Of a DNA stretch of 64,000 nucleotides, positions 8,538 through 18,267 are shown in pieces. A program made the translations under genes and the position numbers. Every line of letters starts with the position of its first letter. The first letter of the stretch is position 1. Origin of the DNA: Gammaproteobacteria bacterium (lineage in GTDB: Bacteria; Pseudomonadota; Gammaproteobacteria; Pseudomonadales; Pseudohongiellaceae). Under the pieces are notes generated by a model, which had not been told where the DNA came from, did no database searches, and worked only from the letters and a program-made list of their open reading frames with translations. The DNA lies in assembly GCA_017853205.1 (NCBI GenBank), contig JAFMKB010000004.1, positions 1-64,000 of the forward strand, read 5' to 3'.

Positions 8538-10220
8538 ATGCGTAAACTCTTAACCGCCGGTGTCATACTCGGCGTCACCGCGATGCAACTCGCGGCGCTG
8601 CCGTCTACAGCTGTCGGTCAGTCTAGCGACGAACCGCTTGCCATACTCGTACCCGGTGGCGGGACGTATTCGCGGCCTATCACGACCGACTCTGATCTTG
8701 CGCAGCAGTTTTTTGATCAAGGATTGCGCATGGCGTGGAGTTTTTACTTCCCCGAGTCGATTGCCTCGTATCAAGAAGCGAGCCGCCTAGATCCCGACAG
8801 TCCTATGCCCTATTTCGGGTTAGCGCATGCTGCGGGCCCCAATCCTAATAGCCGCTATGCAAATATGCCGGACGATCCGCAAGGTACTGGTCTTGCGGCT
8901 ATCCGAGAAGCCATGCGGCGCATCGATAATGCGACGCCGCGGGAGCAGGATATGATCCGCGCGCTTTTCGTTCTTTACAACAAAGATGCGATCCCCGACA
9001 ACCGAGAGCGAGATTTCGCTTTCGTCGATGCAATGCGCAAACTACATGCGAAGTACCCCGAAGATCCCGATATCGGAGCAATGTTCGCGGCGGGCTTCAT
9101 GAACACGACCCGTTGGGATTATTGGGAGAAGGATGGGACAGCGCGCCCAGGCACGGAGGAGGCGCAGTTGGCGCTCGAAGCGGCGATGCGTGCGGAGCAC
9201 GATCATCCCGGCGCTAACCACCTTTACATACATCTAATGGAGGCCTCTTCTCAGCCCGAATTAGCGATGCCTGCGGCTCAAAAGCTAGAATCTACCGTGC
9301 CCATTTCGGGTCACATGGTTCACATGCCCGGACACATTTATCTTCGAGTAGGCGAGTATGAAAAAGCGATAGACATCAACGAGCGCTCGCAGATCGTCGA
9401 TCTTCAGTTTGCCGAACTGTGGGGCAATACTAACTTCCCCAACATTGGTACTTATCCGCTATCTCACAAAATGCACGCACCACACGCGCTAGACTTTGTG
9501 CGGTATGCCAGCATGCTGCAGGGTAGTTATGCTGAGGCATCCGAAGCGGCGCAGCGCGGAGCAGCGAGCGTCGGCACCGCACCCGAGGCGGTGAACCGAG
9601 GCGAGAAGCGCGTTGTGCACTCTTGGGTTGTCGACAAGGTGTTTGGCAAATGGGACAAGCTACTTAGCAGTGAGCAGAGCCATAAAGGCACGCCTTACCT
9701 CGACGGTATGTGGAGCTATGTGACCGGCAGCGCCAACATCGCGAAGGGTAATCTCGCTGCAGCGGATGCGGCGCTTTTACACATTCGTGAAATGGCTGCT
9801 GATCCAAAGGTCGATACTACAGGCGTGAGCCCTACGTCCGCTTCGCAGATTCTTACGCTTGCGGGTTTCGCGCTCGAGGGTGAAATTAAAGAAGCGCGCG
9901 GCGATCTGGACGGCGCGATTGCTGCCTTCGCGCGCGCAGTTGAGATTGAAGACACGAACAGCTATACCGAGCCACCCGATTGGTCTCAGTCGATGCGTCT
10001 TTACCTTGGTGCTGCTCAGCTAGATGCTGGGCAGGCCGCCGAAGCTGAAGCGACATTCCGCCAAGATCTCGAGTGGAAGCAGCAGAGTGGCTGGTCGACT
10101 TTTGGTCTGTATCAGGCGATCGAGGCGCAGGGACGCAGTGCCGAGGCCGAGATTGTGAAGCGACAGTTCGAGTCTTTCTGGCGTAATGCCGATGTGACCC
10201 TGTCGCGGGCGCATCTCTAG
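8538..10220 (+). CDS. Secreted TPR-repeat protein
   Basis: Signal peptide MRKLLTAGVILGVTAMQLAALPSTAVGQ; repeated TPR-like helices. The track start at 8445 is probably too early. Confidence 0.75.
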   Translation: MRKLLTAGVILGVTAMQLAALPSTAVGQSSDEPLAILVPGGGTYSRPITTDSDLAQQFFDQGLRMAWSFYFPESIASYQEASRLDPDSPMPYFGLAHAAGPNPNSRYANMPDDPQGTGLAAIREAMRRIDNATPREQDMIRALFVLYNKDAIPDNRERDFAFVDAMRKLHAKYPEDPDIGAMFAAGFMNTTRWDYWEKDGTARPGTEEAQLALEAAMRAEHDHPGANHLYIHLMEASSQPELAMPAAQKLESTVPISGHMVHMPGHIYLRVGEYEKAIDINERSQIVDLQFAELWGNTNFPNIGTYPLSHKMHAPHALDFVRYASMLQGSYAEASEAAQRGAASVGTAPEAVNRGEKRVVHSWVVDKVFGKWDKLLSSEQSHKGTPYLDGMWSYVTGSANIAKGNLAAADAALLHIREMAADPKVDTTGVSPTSASQILTLAGFALEGEIKEARGDLDGAIAAFARAVEIEDTNSYTEPPDWSQSMRLYLGAAQLDAGQAAEAEATFRQDLEWKQQSGWSTFGLYQAIEAQGRSAEAEIVKRQFESFWRNADVTLSRAHL

Positions 10221-10247
10221 TCTGGGCTTCTGCTCAATGCGTTACCC

Positions 10248-10282
10248 AAAGGGCCTATCAGAAAACTGATAGGCCCTTTTTT
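10248..10282. terminator. Bidirectional Rho-independent terminator
   Basis: AAAGGGCCTATCAG-AAAA-CTGATAGGCCCTTTTTT between convergent genes. Confidence 0.93.
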
Positions 10283-10314
10283 CTGGCGCGAGAATTTCGA
10301 TCGAAAGTCGAGAA

Positions 10315-12030
10315 CTAGCGGTTCGATCGAAGATGCCGGCTCTCATCCCGAATTGATTTAAATTCCGAACTCGGCAGCAACTCTGGCCAACGTGATGAGT
10401 TTGCCAGATCTGTGATAATAGAAAGAAATAGTTCGATATCCTGAACTGCCCCGCGCAGATCCCAGTCGGGGCTCCATGCGTCGCAGGTTTGGTGGTAGCA
10501 ATTGGCGGTGTAGTCGGCGATCCACTTATCGCCCGCCGCGCGCCCGCCCTCAATCAGATCAGCGCCGCCGGCAATTCCCATTATCAGAAGCACAGGGACG
10601 CCACGCCGTGCCAGTGAGAAATGGTCGGCTCTAAAAAATAGGCCGTTCTCCGGCAAGTTCTCCGGTGTCACCGTGCGTTTCTGCAACGCGGCGGCACGCG
10701 CCAAATCTTGTTCAAGCTCGCTCTGTCCCTCACCAACCTGTATGACATCCCGCGCGGGGCCAGCGGTTTGCAGTATGTCTAGGGTGAAGTTCGCAACGGT
10801 TGTTTCGAGTGGGAAAAGGGGTCGGGATGCATAGGCTTCGGAGCCAAGGAGGCCACTCTCCTCTGCGGTCCACGCGGCGAAGACTACGCTGCGCTCGGGC
10901 CGCTCCTCTTTGCTGAGCACGCGGGCTAGTTCGATCACACCGGCAATACCCAGCGCATCGTCGTTGGCGCCGGGTCGCACAGTGCGTCCTAGCGAATCGG
11001 GTTCGCCAACACCATACGCGTCCCAATGCCCCGAAACCATTATTGTTTCCTCTGGACGGCTCGACCCTTTTAGCCGCGCCAGTACATTCCGGCTTTGCAC
11101 GACTTCCATGTCAACCTCGAGGGTTGTGGATAGTGTTACTCCTTCGAGCTCAAAGGCCTCGAAGTCCTCAGAGCGCGCCAGTCGTCGCTGCTCTTCGAGA
11201 GTAAGCCCCGCAAGAGCAAACAGATCGCCAGCCGCATCGTTGTGGATCCACCCTTGAAGCAAGGGCGGCTCGAGGCTTGTGGCGGGGCGTTCAATTGAGT
11301 AGTTTTCGCCGGGGGAAGATGAGGCCACGTTCCAGCCGTAGCCTGCGCCTGCATCGTCGTGGACTACGAGAGCAGCAAGTGCTCCGCGACGCGCTGCTTC
11401 CTCAAATTTATAGGTCCAGCGGCCATAATAAGTCATGCGTTTGCCGCCAAACCGACCGGCAATAGCCTCGTCTTCTTGTGCCGCGAAATCAGGATCGTTG
11501 ACTAGAAAGATGGCAAGCTTGCCGCGCAGATCTATGTCACCAAAATCATCCCAATCACGCTCCGGAGCGAAGGCGCCGTGACCAACGAAGACTATTGGGG
11601 CGTTCTCAATGAGTGCTTGGGTAACCGGCCGAGTAGTGCTGAACTCTACATCCGTTCCTTGGATTAGATTGACAGTCGCCCCGTTTGCGTTGAGTTGGAG
11701 ACTGGGCGCGTTGTCTGCTTGGACAGAAATTTGCGTATGAATCAGTGGAACAGACTGCGTCCATCCTCCTTCTTCGCCAGCCGGTTCGAGTCCTAATTCA
11801 GTAAAGCGTTCGATCAAATAGTTGACCGTCAGGGCTTCCCCCGGCCCGCCGGGGGCGCGGCCGTAAAATTCGTCCGATGCCAAGACCCGCACGGTTTCGG
11901 ATAGCTGCGTAGCGTCGATCTGAGCGCTTGTCGCGGTGTCGAGTGTGCCTTCTTGGCAGCCGCTGAGAAAGACAGCGAGAGCCGCTATGAGTGGTAGGGT
12001 TAGGGGGCGCGAAAAATTGACTTTAAACAT
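10315..12030 (-). CDS. M28-family zinc aminopeptidase, lipoprotein
   Basis: Lipobox LSGCQ; VSGHWDAYG, GANDDALGIAGVIELAR, WTAEESGLLGSEAYA, RADHFSLARRGVPVLLI. Confidence 0.9.
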   Translation of the reverse strand: MFKVNFSRPLTLPLIAALAVFLSGCQEGTLDTATSAQIDATQLSETVRVLASDEFYGRAPGGPGEALTVNYLIERFTELGLEPAGEEGGWTQSVPLIHTQISVQADNAPSLQLNANGATVNLIQGTDVEFSTTRPVTQALIENAPIVFVGHGAFAPERDWDDFGDIDLRGKLAIFLVNDPDFAAQEDEAIAGRFGGKRMTYYGRWTYKFEEAARRGALAALVVHDDAGAGYGWNVASSSPGENYSIERPATSLEPPLLQGWIHNDAAGDLFALAGLTLEEQRRLARSEDFEAFELEGVTLSTTLEVDMEVVQSRNVLARLKGSSRPEETIMVSGHWDAYGVGEPDSLGRTVRPGANDDALGIAGVIELARVLSKEERPERSVVFAAWTAEESGLLGSEAYASRPLFPLETTVANFTLDILQTAGPARDVIQVGEGQSELEQDLARAAALQKRTVTPENLPENGLFFRADHFSLARRGVPVLLIMGIAGGADLIEGGRAAGDKWIADYTANCYHQTCDAWSPDWDLRGAVQDIELFLSIITDLANSSRWPELLPSSEFKSIRDESRHLRSNR

Positions 12031-12176
12031 AATGAGGCCTACTGGCTTTTAACTGTCGGAAAGGGTGTAGAGTCGCACGGGGTAGGGCCAAGAGTAACGA
12101 GTTAGCTAATCTAATCTAGCGCGGCGGCAAGTCGTAAAGTAAGCTTGCCACGCATTAGTAATAATACAGGCATGCC

Positions 12177-12995
12177 GTGACCGACGCGATTAAAGATTTC
12201 CTCCTCGCCAATCCTAGAACGGTTGTCCTCACAGGTGCGGGTATTAGTCTTGCTTCGGGTATTCCTACCTATCGCGATAGCGCGGGCAAGTGGCAACGCA
12301 ATGACCCTATCCAACACCGAGATTTCGTCGAAAAGCCGGCGTCTAGACAAAGGTACTGGGCGCGGAGCTATGCGGGATGGCCGGCCGTCGGGCAGGCTCA
12401 ACCTAATGCCGCCCACCTTGCGCTCGCCCGACTCGAGGCAGCGGGATATGGCTCTTTGCTGGTTACTCAGAATGTAGACCGGTTGCATCAGCGCGCAGGA
12501 TCGCAACAGGTCATCGATCTGCACGGCAGGCTTGATCGCGTTATCTGTTTAAGCTGCGGCGAGAGAACCGATCGAGCGCGCATGCAAGAGCGCCTAGTTG
12601 ACTATAACCACTCGCTGCCAAGCCCTGGCGCCCTCGCTCCGGACGGTGATGCAGACGTACCCGACGACATAATAAATCAAATAAATGTACCACCTTGCGA
12701 GTCTTGCGGCGGGGTACTTAAACCCGACGTGGTGTTTTTCGGCGATTCCGTCCCCCGTACCACAGTCGAAGAAATTTTTACGGCTATCAATGCGGCGGGC
12801 GCATTATTGGTTATCGGCAGCTCGCTAATGGTATATTCAGGCTTCAGATTTTGTCGTCATGCTCATCAGGCGGGCTTGCCCTTAGCGTGTATCAATCCCG
12901 GCGCCACGCGCGCCGACGATCTGTTCACACTCAAGAGCGAACAAGGCTGCTCCGAGCAGCTGCAGGCATTAGCTGCAGAATTAGCAGGGGGGTAA
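12177..12995 (+). CDS. Sir2-family NAD-dependent deacylase (GTG start)
   Basis: TGAGISLASGIPTYRD, TQNVDRLHQRAGS, LHGRLDRVICLSCG, CESCGGVLKPDVVFFGDSVP, IGSSLMVYSG. Confidence 0.93.
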   Translation: MTDAIKDFLLANPRTVVLTGAGISLASGIPTYRDSAGKWQRNDPIQHRDFVEKPASRQRYWARSYAGWPAVGQAQPNAAHLALARLEAAGYGSLLVTQNVDRLHQRAGSQQVIDLHGRLDRVICLSCGERTDRARMQERLVDYNHSLPSPGALAPDGDADVPDDIINQINVPPCESCGGVLKPDVVFFGDSVPRTTVEEIFTAINAAGALLVIGSSLMVYSGFRFCRHAHQAGLPLACINPGATRADDLFTLKSEQGCSEQLQALAAELAGG

Positions 12996-13061
12996 AGTTG
13001 CTTTTCCCCAGACAATAAAAACAAGCGCAGATCTATCACGCAGCGCGAATGGGGTATCACA

Positions 13062-15128
13062 ATGAACAAAACAACTTTCTCCGCAGGCCAAGCAAACAAG
13101 CGTTGCGGAAACGGCACTGCTCGAGTACGACACTTTTCACCTCAAGCGGCAGCGGTAACACTTGCCGTGGTCAGCTTTGGACTCGCCGGATCGCTGTTTG
13201 CTCAGGATCACTTCAATGCGAAGGGTTCTCCAGCGTCAGTGCACACATCAGAACTGCAACAAGAACTGCGCGAATCACTCCCCTTTGAGGACGATCGAGA
13301 CTTTGCCGAGTCACGCCGCGGCTTCATCGCAGAACCCGCCTCAAAGCAGATCCTAAATTCTCAAGGCGCTGTTGTCTGGGATATGGGGCGATACGAATTT
13401 TTGCTAAGCGGTGAAGAGTTCGACTCAATGCATCCATCGCTCCAGCGGCAAGCAACACTTAATATGAACTTCGGTCTTTACGAGGTTGTGCCAGATTTTA
13501 TCTATCAGGTGCGTGGCTTCGACCTCTCGAATATGACTCTTGTGCGGGGCGATACGGGCTGGATACTTTTCGACGTCTTGCTGTCTGCAGAAACCGCGGC
13601 GGCGGCGCTTAAACTAGCCAATGAGCAGCTCGGCGAATTGCCGGTCAAAGCGGTAGTGTACTCGCACTCACATATCGATCATTTCGGTGGTGTGTTAGGC
13701 GTTACGAGCATTGACGCAGTAAACAACGGCGAGGTCGCTATCTATGCGCCCGTAGGATTCATGGAGGAGGCTATTTCTGAGAATGTCTACGCCGGTAATT
13801 CGATGTCGCGTCGCGCGGGCTTTCAGTATGGCCGACTTATTCCCTCTAGCCCTTTTGGGCAGGTCGACTCGGCCATAGGCAAGGGACTGTCGGTTGGTGC
13901 CGCGGGCCTCATCCCGCCCACGGTTGTTGTTACCGAGCCATTTGAAGAGCACATAATAGACGGCATACGCGTAAATTTTCAAAATACACCGGGCACCGAA
14001 GCGCCAGCAGAGATGAATGCGTGGTTCCCCGATCACAAAGTTTTCTGGGCGGCAGAAAACATTACGGCAACCATCCACAATGTGTATACACTTCGCGGCG
14101 CACTGGTGCGAGATGCCCTAGCATGGTCGAAGCAAATCAACGCTGCGCTCTATGAGTTTGGTCTTGAGGCAGAGGTTATGGTCTCGTCACACAACTGGCC
14201 GCGTTGGGGCAACGAGCGAATTCAGGAAGTACTGCGCACTCAGAGAGATGCCTACGCGAACCTCAATAACCAAGTGCTGCATCTTGCGAATCAAGGCGTA
14301 ACGATCAATGAAATTCACAATGAGTATCAGGTCCCCCTAAGCTTGCAGCAGAAGTGGAGCGCTCGTCAGTACCATGGGTCGGAATTCCATAATTCACGCG
14401 CAGTGATCAATCGCTATCTAGGCTACTGGGATGGCAATCCGGCAACGCTCGTGCCGCTTTCGCCTGCTGATTCGGCCCCGCTTTATGTGGAGATGATGGG
14501 AGGAAGTGAGAAAATAATCGCGAGAAGCAGCGAGCTTGTTAGCGAAGGGAGCTATCGTCATGCAATGGAGCTGCTGAATAAGCTTGTCTATGCTGAGCCT
14601 TCGAATACCGAAGCGAAAGACTTGTTGGCCGACGTATTCGAACAGCTTGGATATCAATACGAAAGCGCAAGTGTGCGTCATGTGTTCCTTTCTTCTGCTG
14701 AGGAGTTACGCAACGGCGTCAGGCCGTATGAGAGCCCTCGAGGTGGCAGCCCGACAGTTGCGCGCGCGATGACAACTGGGCAGTGGTGGGATGCGGTAGC
14801 CACACGCGTCGATAGCCAAGCCGCAGATGAAATTAATTTTGTACTCAATTTCATTACGCCTGATACGAGTGAAACTTTTGTCGTCGAACTGAGTGGTGGG
14901 ACACTTTCTAACATCGAAGGCTATCTAGCGCCCAATCCCGATATCACAATCACAATGAATCGTAGCGACGTCGAAACCATCATCATGGGGCAGGCCACAC
15001 TCGGATCTCAATTGCAAAGTGGTATCGGCACTGTAACTGGTAACGCGGGGTTACTTATGCAGCTGAATTCGGTTTTGGTTGAGTTTGATCCAAGCTTTGA
15101 AGTAATTCCCGGAACGCGCAATCCATAA
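13062..15128 (+). CDS. Alkyl sulfatase (SdsA1/BDS1-like MBL fold with C-terminal SCP2-like domain)
   Basis: YSHSHIDHFGGVLG, WFPDHKVFWAAENI, WPRWGNERI; C-terminal INFVLNFITPDTSETFVVELSGG. Confidence 0.9.
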   Translation: MNKTTFSAGQANKRCGNGTARVRHFSPQAAAVTLAVVSFGLAGSLFAQDHFNAKGSPASVHTSELQQELRESLPFEDDRDFAESRRGFIAEPASKQILNSQGAVVWDMGRYEFLLSGEEFDSMHPSLQRQATLNMNFGLYEVVPDFIYQVRGFDLSNMTLVRGDTGWILFDVLLSAETAAAALKLANEQLGELPVKAVVYSHSHIDHFGGVLGVTSIDAVNNGEVAIYAPVGFMEEAISENVYAGNSMSRRAGFQYGRLIPSSPFGQVDSAIGKGLSVGAAGLIPPTVVVTEPFEEHIIDGIRVNFQNTPGTEAPAEMNAWFPDHKVFWAAENITATIHNVYTLRGALVRDALAWSKQINAALYEFGLEAEVMVSSHNWPRWGNERIQEVLRTQRDAYANLNNQVLHLANQGVTINEIHNEYQVPLSLQQKWSARQYHGSEFHNSRAVINRYLGYWDGNPATLVPLSPADSAPLYVEMMGGSEKIIARSSELVSEGSYRHAMELLNKLVYAEPSNTEAKDLLADVFEQLGYQYESASVRHVFLSSAEELRNGVRPYESPRGGSPTVARAMTTGQWWDAVATRVDSQAADEINFVLNFITPDTSETFVVELSGGTLSNIEGYLAPNPDITITMNRSDVETIIMGQATLGSQLQSGIGTVTGNAGLLMQLNSVLVEFDPSFEVIPGTRNP

Positions 15129-15140
15129 ACACCTCTTTAG

Positions 15141-15169
15141 TCTCTGGTGAATCGATGATTCACCAGAGA
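15141..15169. repeat. Perfect 13-bp intercistronic hairpin TCTCTGGTGAATC-GAT-GATTCACCAGAGA
   Basis: Arms 15141-15153 and 15157-15169 with a 3-nt loop; no T tract. Confidence 0.85.
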
Positions 15170-15193
15170 GTCGTGGTTGTGAGGGTAAAGAGA

Positions 15194-16537
15194 ATGAATT
15201 TTCGATCTGTATCTAAAGTAAAAATTTTAGGTGCCATCGCGCTTAGTTTGTTTGTTGCCAGCGCCGCAGTGAGTGCGGCGAGCGATAAACCAAATTTCGT
15301 CATTGTTATGGCCGACGACCTCGGCTATGGCGATCTCGGCGTCTATGGCGCTAAGCTGATAAAGACGCCAAATCTCGACCGCATGGCGCTGAATGGTGCT
15401 CGTTTCGATAGCTTTTATTCGAGTGCGAACATCTGCACGGCGGCGCGCGGAGGATTATTAACCGGTCGGTATCCAATTCGGCTAGGGCTGGTTAATGACG
15501 TGGCGCGGCCGACTAACGAGATTCACCTCGCGGAGGAAGAAGTGACGATCGCCGAAGCGCTGCAGCCGCTAGGCTATCGAACCGGACTCTTCGGAAAGTG
15601 GCACCTTGGCAGCCGGGTCGAATGGTCGCCGTTGCATGCTGGGTTCGATACCTACTTTGGTGTTCTGCACAGCAATGACATGCTGCCTCTCGAACTTTAC
15701 AGCCAAGAAGCAATGATCGAAGACCCAGTCGTGCAGGAAACGCTGACGCAGCGTTATACCGAACAGGCATTGGCGTTCGTTGAAGACAGCGTCGCCAATG
15801 AAGATCCGTTCTTCCTCTATTTGCCCCACAGCTTCCCGCACGTTCCTCTTTACACGACAGCGCCTTTTGAGGGGCAATCCGATGCGGGTCTCTATGGCGA
15901 TGTCGTTGAGACGATCGACTGGAGCATGGGAGAGATCCTTGCCAAGCTCGAGGAATTAGGGGTGGCGAACAATACCTTAGTCATTTTCACCTCCGACAAC
16001 GGTCCTTGGTGGGAAGGTAGCCCTGGCCCCTTTCGCGATCGCAAAGGCAGTTCATGGGAAGGTGGACAGCGCGTGCCGTTCATTGCGCAATGGCCTGGCA
16101 TGATCCCTCAAGGCTTGGTGTCGAATGAGCCGGCGATGAACATCGATCTTCTACCGACGCTTGTCGCGCTTGCGGGTGGTGACTTACCGGACGATCGCGC
16201 CATAGACGGAAAAAACATTACGGCAATGCTGACAGAGAATGCAGTTTCGCCTCATGAGGCACTTTTTCTTTTTGACGCCGATAGGATTGCGGGTGTGCGT
16301 AGCGGCCAATGGAAACTCGTGCTTGAGTCTCGCTATCGTACGGCGACGAACAGCTTCGATAATCCTGATTCCTATTATGGCCCCGTCGGGCTTTTGTTTG
16401 ACGTGGTAAAAGACCCGTCTGAAACATACAGCTTCGCGCGTGAACAGCCGGAGATCGTCAACTCGCTGCGAGCGCATCTCGAACGTGGTCAAAAAACCTA
16501 TAACAGCACCGTGCTGCCCAATATGTGGAATCGCTAA
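15194..16537 (+). CDS. Formylglycine-dependent sulfatase (arylsulfatase family), exported
   Basis: PNFVIVMADDLGYGDLGVYG; CTAARGGLLTGRYPIRLG fits a CxAxR FGly motif; signal peptide after MNFRSVSKVKILGAIALSLFV. Track start 15155 lies inside the hairpin. Confidence 0.9.
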   Translation: MNFRSVSKVKILGAIALSLFVASAAVSAASDKPNFVIVMADDLGYGDLGVYGAKLIKTPNLDRMALNGARFDSFYSSANICTAARGGLLTGRYPIRLGLVNDVARPTNEIHLAEEEVTIAEALQPLGYRTGLFGKWHLGSRVEWSPLHAGFDTYFGVLHSNDMLPLELYSQEAMIEDPVVQETLTQRYTEQALAFVEDSVANEDPFFLYLPHSFPHVPLYTTAPFEGQSDAGLYGDVVETIDWSMGEILAKLEELGVANNTLVIFTSDNGPWWEGSPGPFRDRKGSSWEGGQRVPFIAQWPGMIPQGLVSNEPAMNIDLLPTLVALAGGDLPDDRAIDGKNITAMLTENAVSPHEALFLFDADRIAGVRSGQWKLVLESRYRTATNSFDNPDSYYGPVGLLFDVVKDPSETYSFAREQPEIVNSLRAHLERGQKTYNSTVLPNMWNR

Positions 16538-16540
16538 TTC

Positions 16541-18217
16541 ATGGTTCAGGTGGCTAATGGCGACGCAGCGAATAAAGCGATGGCGATAACGTCGCAGGAA
16601 TCACAGGTTGAAGCGCCGCCGCACGACTCTCTGTTAGCAGTAAAGAATTTGAAAAAATCCTATGGGGAAATCGAAGTGCTTCACGGCATAGACTTCGATC
16701 TTCGACGAGGAGAAATTCATGCCATCCTAGGTGAGAACGGTGCAGGGAAGTCAACGTTGGTGAAATGTCTCTCTGGGTTCGAGGCAAGAAACGACGGCCA
16801 CCTTTATGTAAATACGAAGCAAGAGTTTTCTGGCTCTGACAATAGCGTGGTCCCGTCGATAATGACCGACAACGCAGACACGGCGCAATCAATCGCAGCA
16901 AGAGACTGGACCCACGCCTCAGCCGAGGCGGCGGGGGTTGTTCTTATTCATCAAGAGTTCAATCTCGCCGAGCAGCTTAGCGTGGCTGAGAACATCTTTC
17001 TTGGGAGCGAACTTTGCGGTAAGGGACTGGCTAGCTTGTTCCTCGACAAGAAAAAAATGAATGATCTTAGTCGGGATTATCTTGCCACGCTTCACTGCAC
17101 CATAGATCCAACGACCTTAGTCTCGAGTCTCTCTGTAGCCGACAAGCAGATGGTTGAGATTGCGAAGACGCTCGCTAAAGACGCACGCGTGCTTATTCTA
17201 GATGAACCGACCGCAGTGTTAACTCAAAAAGAGAGCACTGCACTATTTGAATTAATTGATCGCCTACGCGGACGCGGCGTTGGGATTATCTATATTTCAC
17301 ACAAGCTCGAAGAGATAGAGCGTATCGCCGATCGCATTACCGTCATCCGCGATGGTGACCTCGTTGGTTGCTACCCAGCCGCGACACTGAGTAAGGACGA
17401 TATGGCGCGGTTAATGGTCGGCCGCGAACTTAGCTCCCTCTACCCGAAGGTGCCAGCTCCAGACGAGTTGGCGAGCGTGGCGCTTTCTATTCACGGTTTG
17501 CATGTCGCGGGGGTGAGCGCACCAGAAAATTTTGAGCTTCGCCGCGGAGAAATACTGGCATTCTCTGGGCTCGTCGGCTCGGGACGGACGGCGCTTTTTG
17601 AAACGCTTGTGGGTCTGCGCCCGGCTCAGTTAGGCTCAGAGTCGAAAATTTTTGTGCACGGAGAAGAGGTCCGCCTTAACAGCTTTACTGACGCTCGTGC
17701 TCACGGTGTTGCTTACTTAACTAAAGATAGGAAAGGCAGCGGTCTACTTCTGAACAAAGGGTTGAGAGAAAATTTCTCGCTTTATGCGTTGGCGCATTTT
17801 GCAGGCATCATTATAGATACGCGCGCTGAACAATCTGCCTTCGAAAAGGCCGTAGATAGATTCGATATCCGCATGCGTGATACAGGCGTGGTGGCCGGTA
17901 ATCTGTCTGGGGGCAATCAGCAGAAACTGCTTCTTGCGAAAATGCTCGAAACCACGCCAGACATAGTGATTGTGGACGAGCCTACGCGCGGCATCGACAT
18001 CGGAACGAAAAGTCAGATTTATCACTTTCTTGCTGAACTAGCCGCAGCTGGGAAGGCTGTGATTATCATCTCTTCAGACATGAGCGAGGTGATTGGAATG
18101 GCTCATCGGGTTGCAGTGATGCATCAAGGTAACATTGTCGGTGTGCTTAGCGGCAACGAGATAACAGAACACGAGATTATGCGTTACGCGACAGGGCTTA
18201 AGGCTGCTGCGGCATAG
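16541..18217 (+). CDS. Sugar ABC transporter, duplicated ATP-binding protein (RbsA/XylG type)
   Basis: GENGAGKSTLVKCLSG, VLILDEPTAVLT, second domain LVGSGRTALFETLVG, LSGGNQQKLLLAKML, IVDEPTRGIDIGTK. Confidence 0.95.
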   Translation: MVQVANGDAANKAMAITSQESQVEAPPHDSLLAVKNLKKSYGEIEVLHGIDFDLRRGEIHAILGENGAGKSTLVKCLSGFEARNDGHLYVNTKQEFSGSDNSVVPSIMTDNADTAQSIAARDWTHASAEAAGVVLIHQEFNLAEQLSVAENIFLGSELCGKGLASLFLDKKKMNDLSRDYLATLHCTIDPTTLVSSLSVADKQMVEIAKTLAKDARVLILDEPTAVLTQKESTALFELIDRLRGRGVGIIYISHKLEEIERIADRITVIRDGDLVGCYPAATLSKDDMARLMVGRELSSLYPKVPAPDELASVALSIHGLHVAGVSAPENFELRRGEILAFSGLVGSGRTALFETLVGLRPAQLGSESKIFVHGEEVRLNSFTDARAHGVAYLTKDRKGSGLLLNKGLRENFSLYALAHFAGIIIDTRAEQSAFEKAVDRFDIRMRDTGVVAGNLSGGNQQKLLLAKMLETTPDIVIVDEPTRGIDIGTKSQIYHFLAELAAAGKAVIIISSDMSEVIGMAHRVAVMHQGNIVGVLSGNEITEHEIMRYATGLKAAAA

Positions 18218-18267
18218 GAAAACAGCATGAGGCCGCAGTTCGTGGCGATGCTAAAATGGGACAGTAG

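Noticed and set aside
11775-11800. tRNA T-arm-like GGTTCGAGTCC
   Set aside because: Lies within the M28 peptidase gene; no acceptor or anticodon stems assemble around it.
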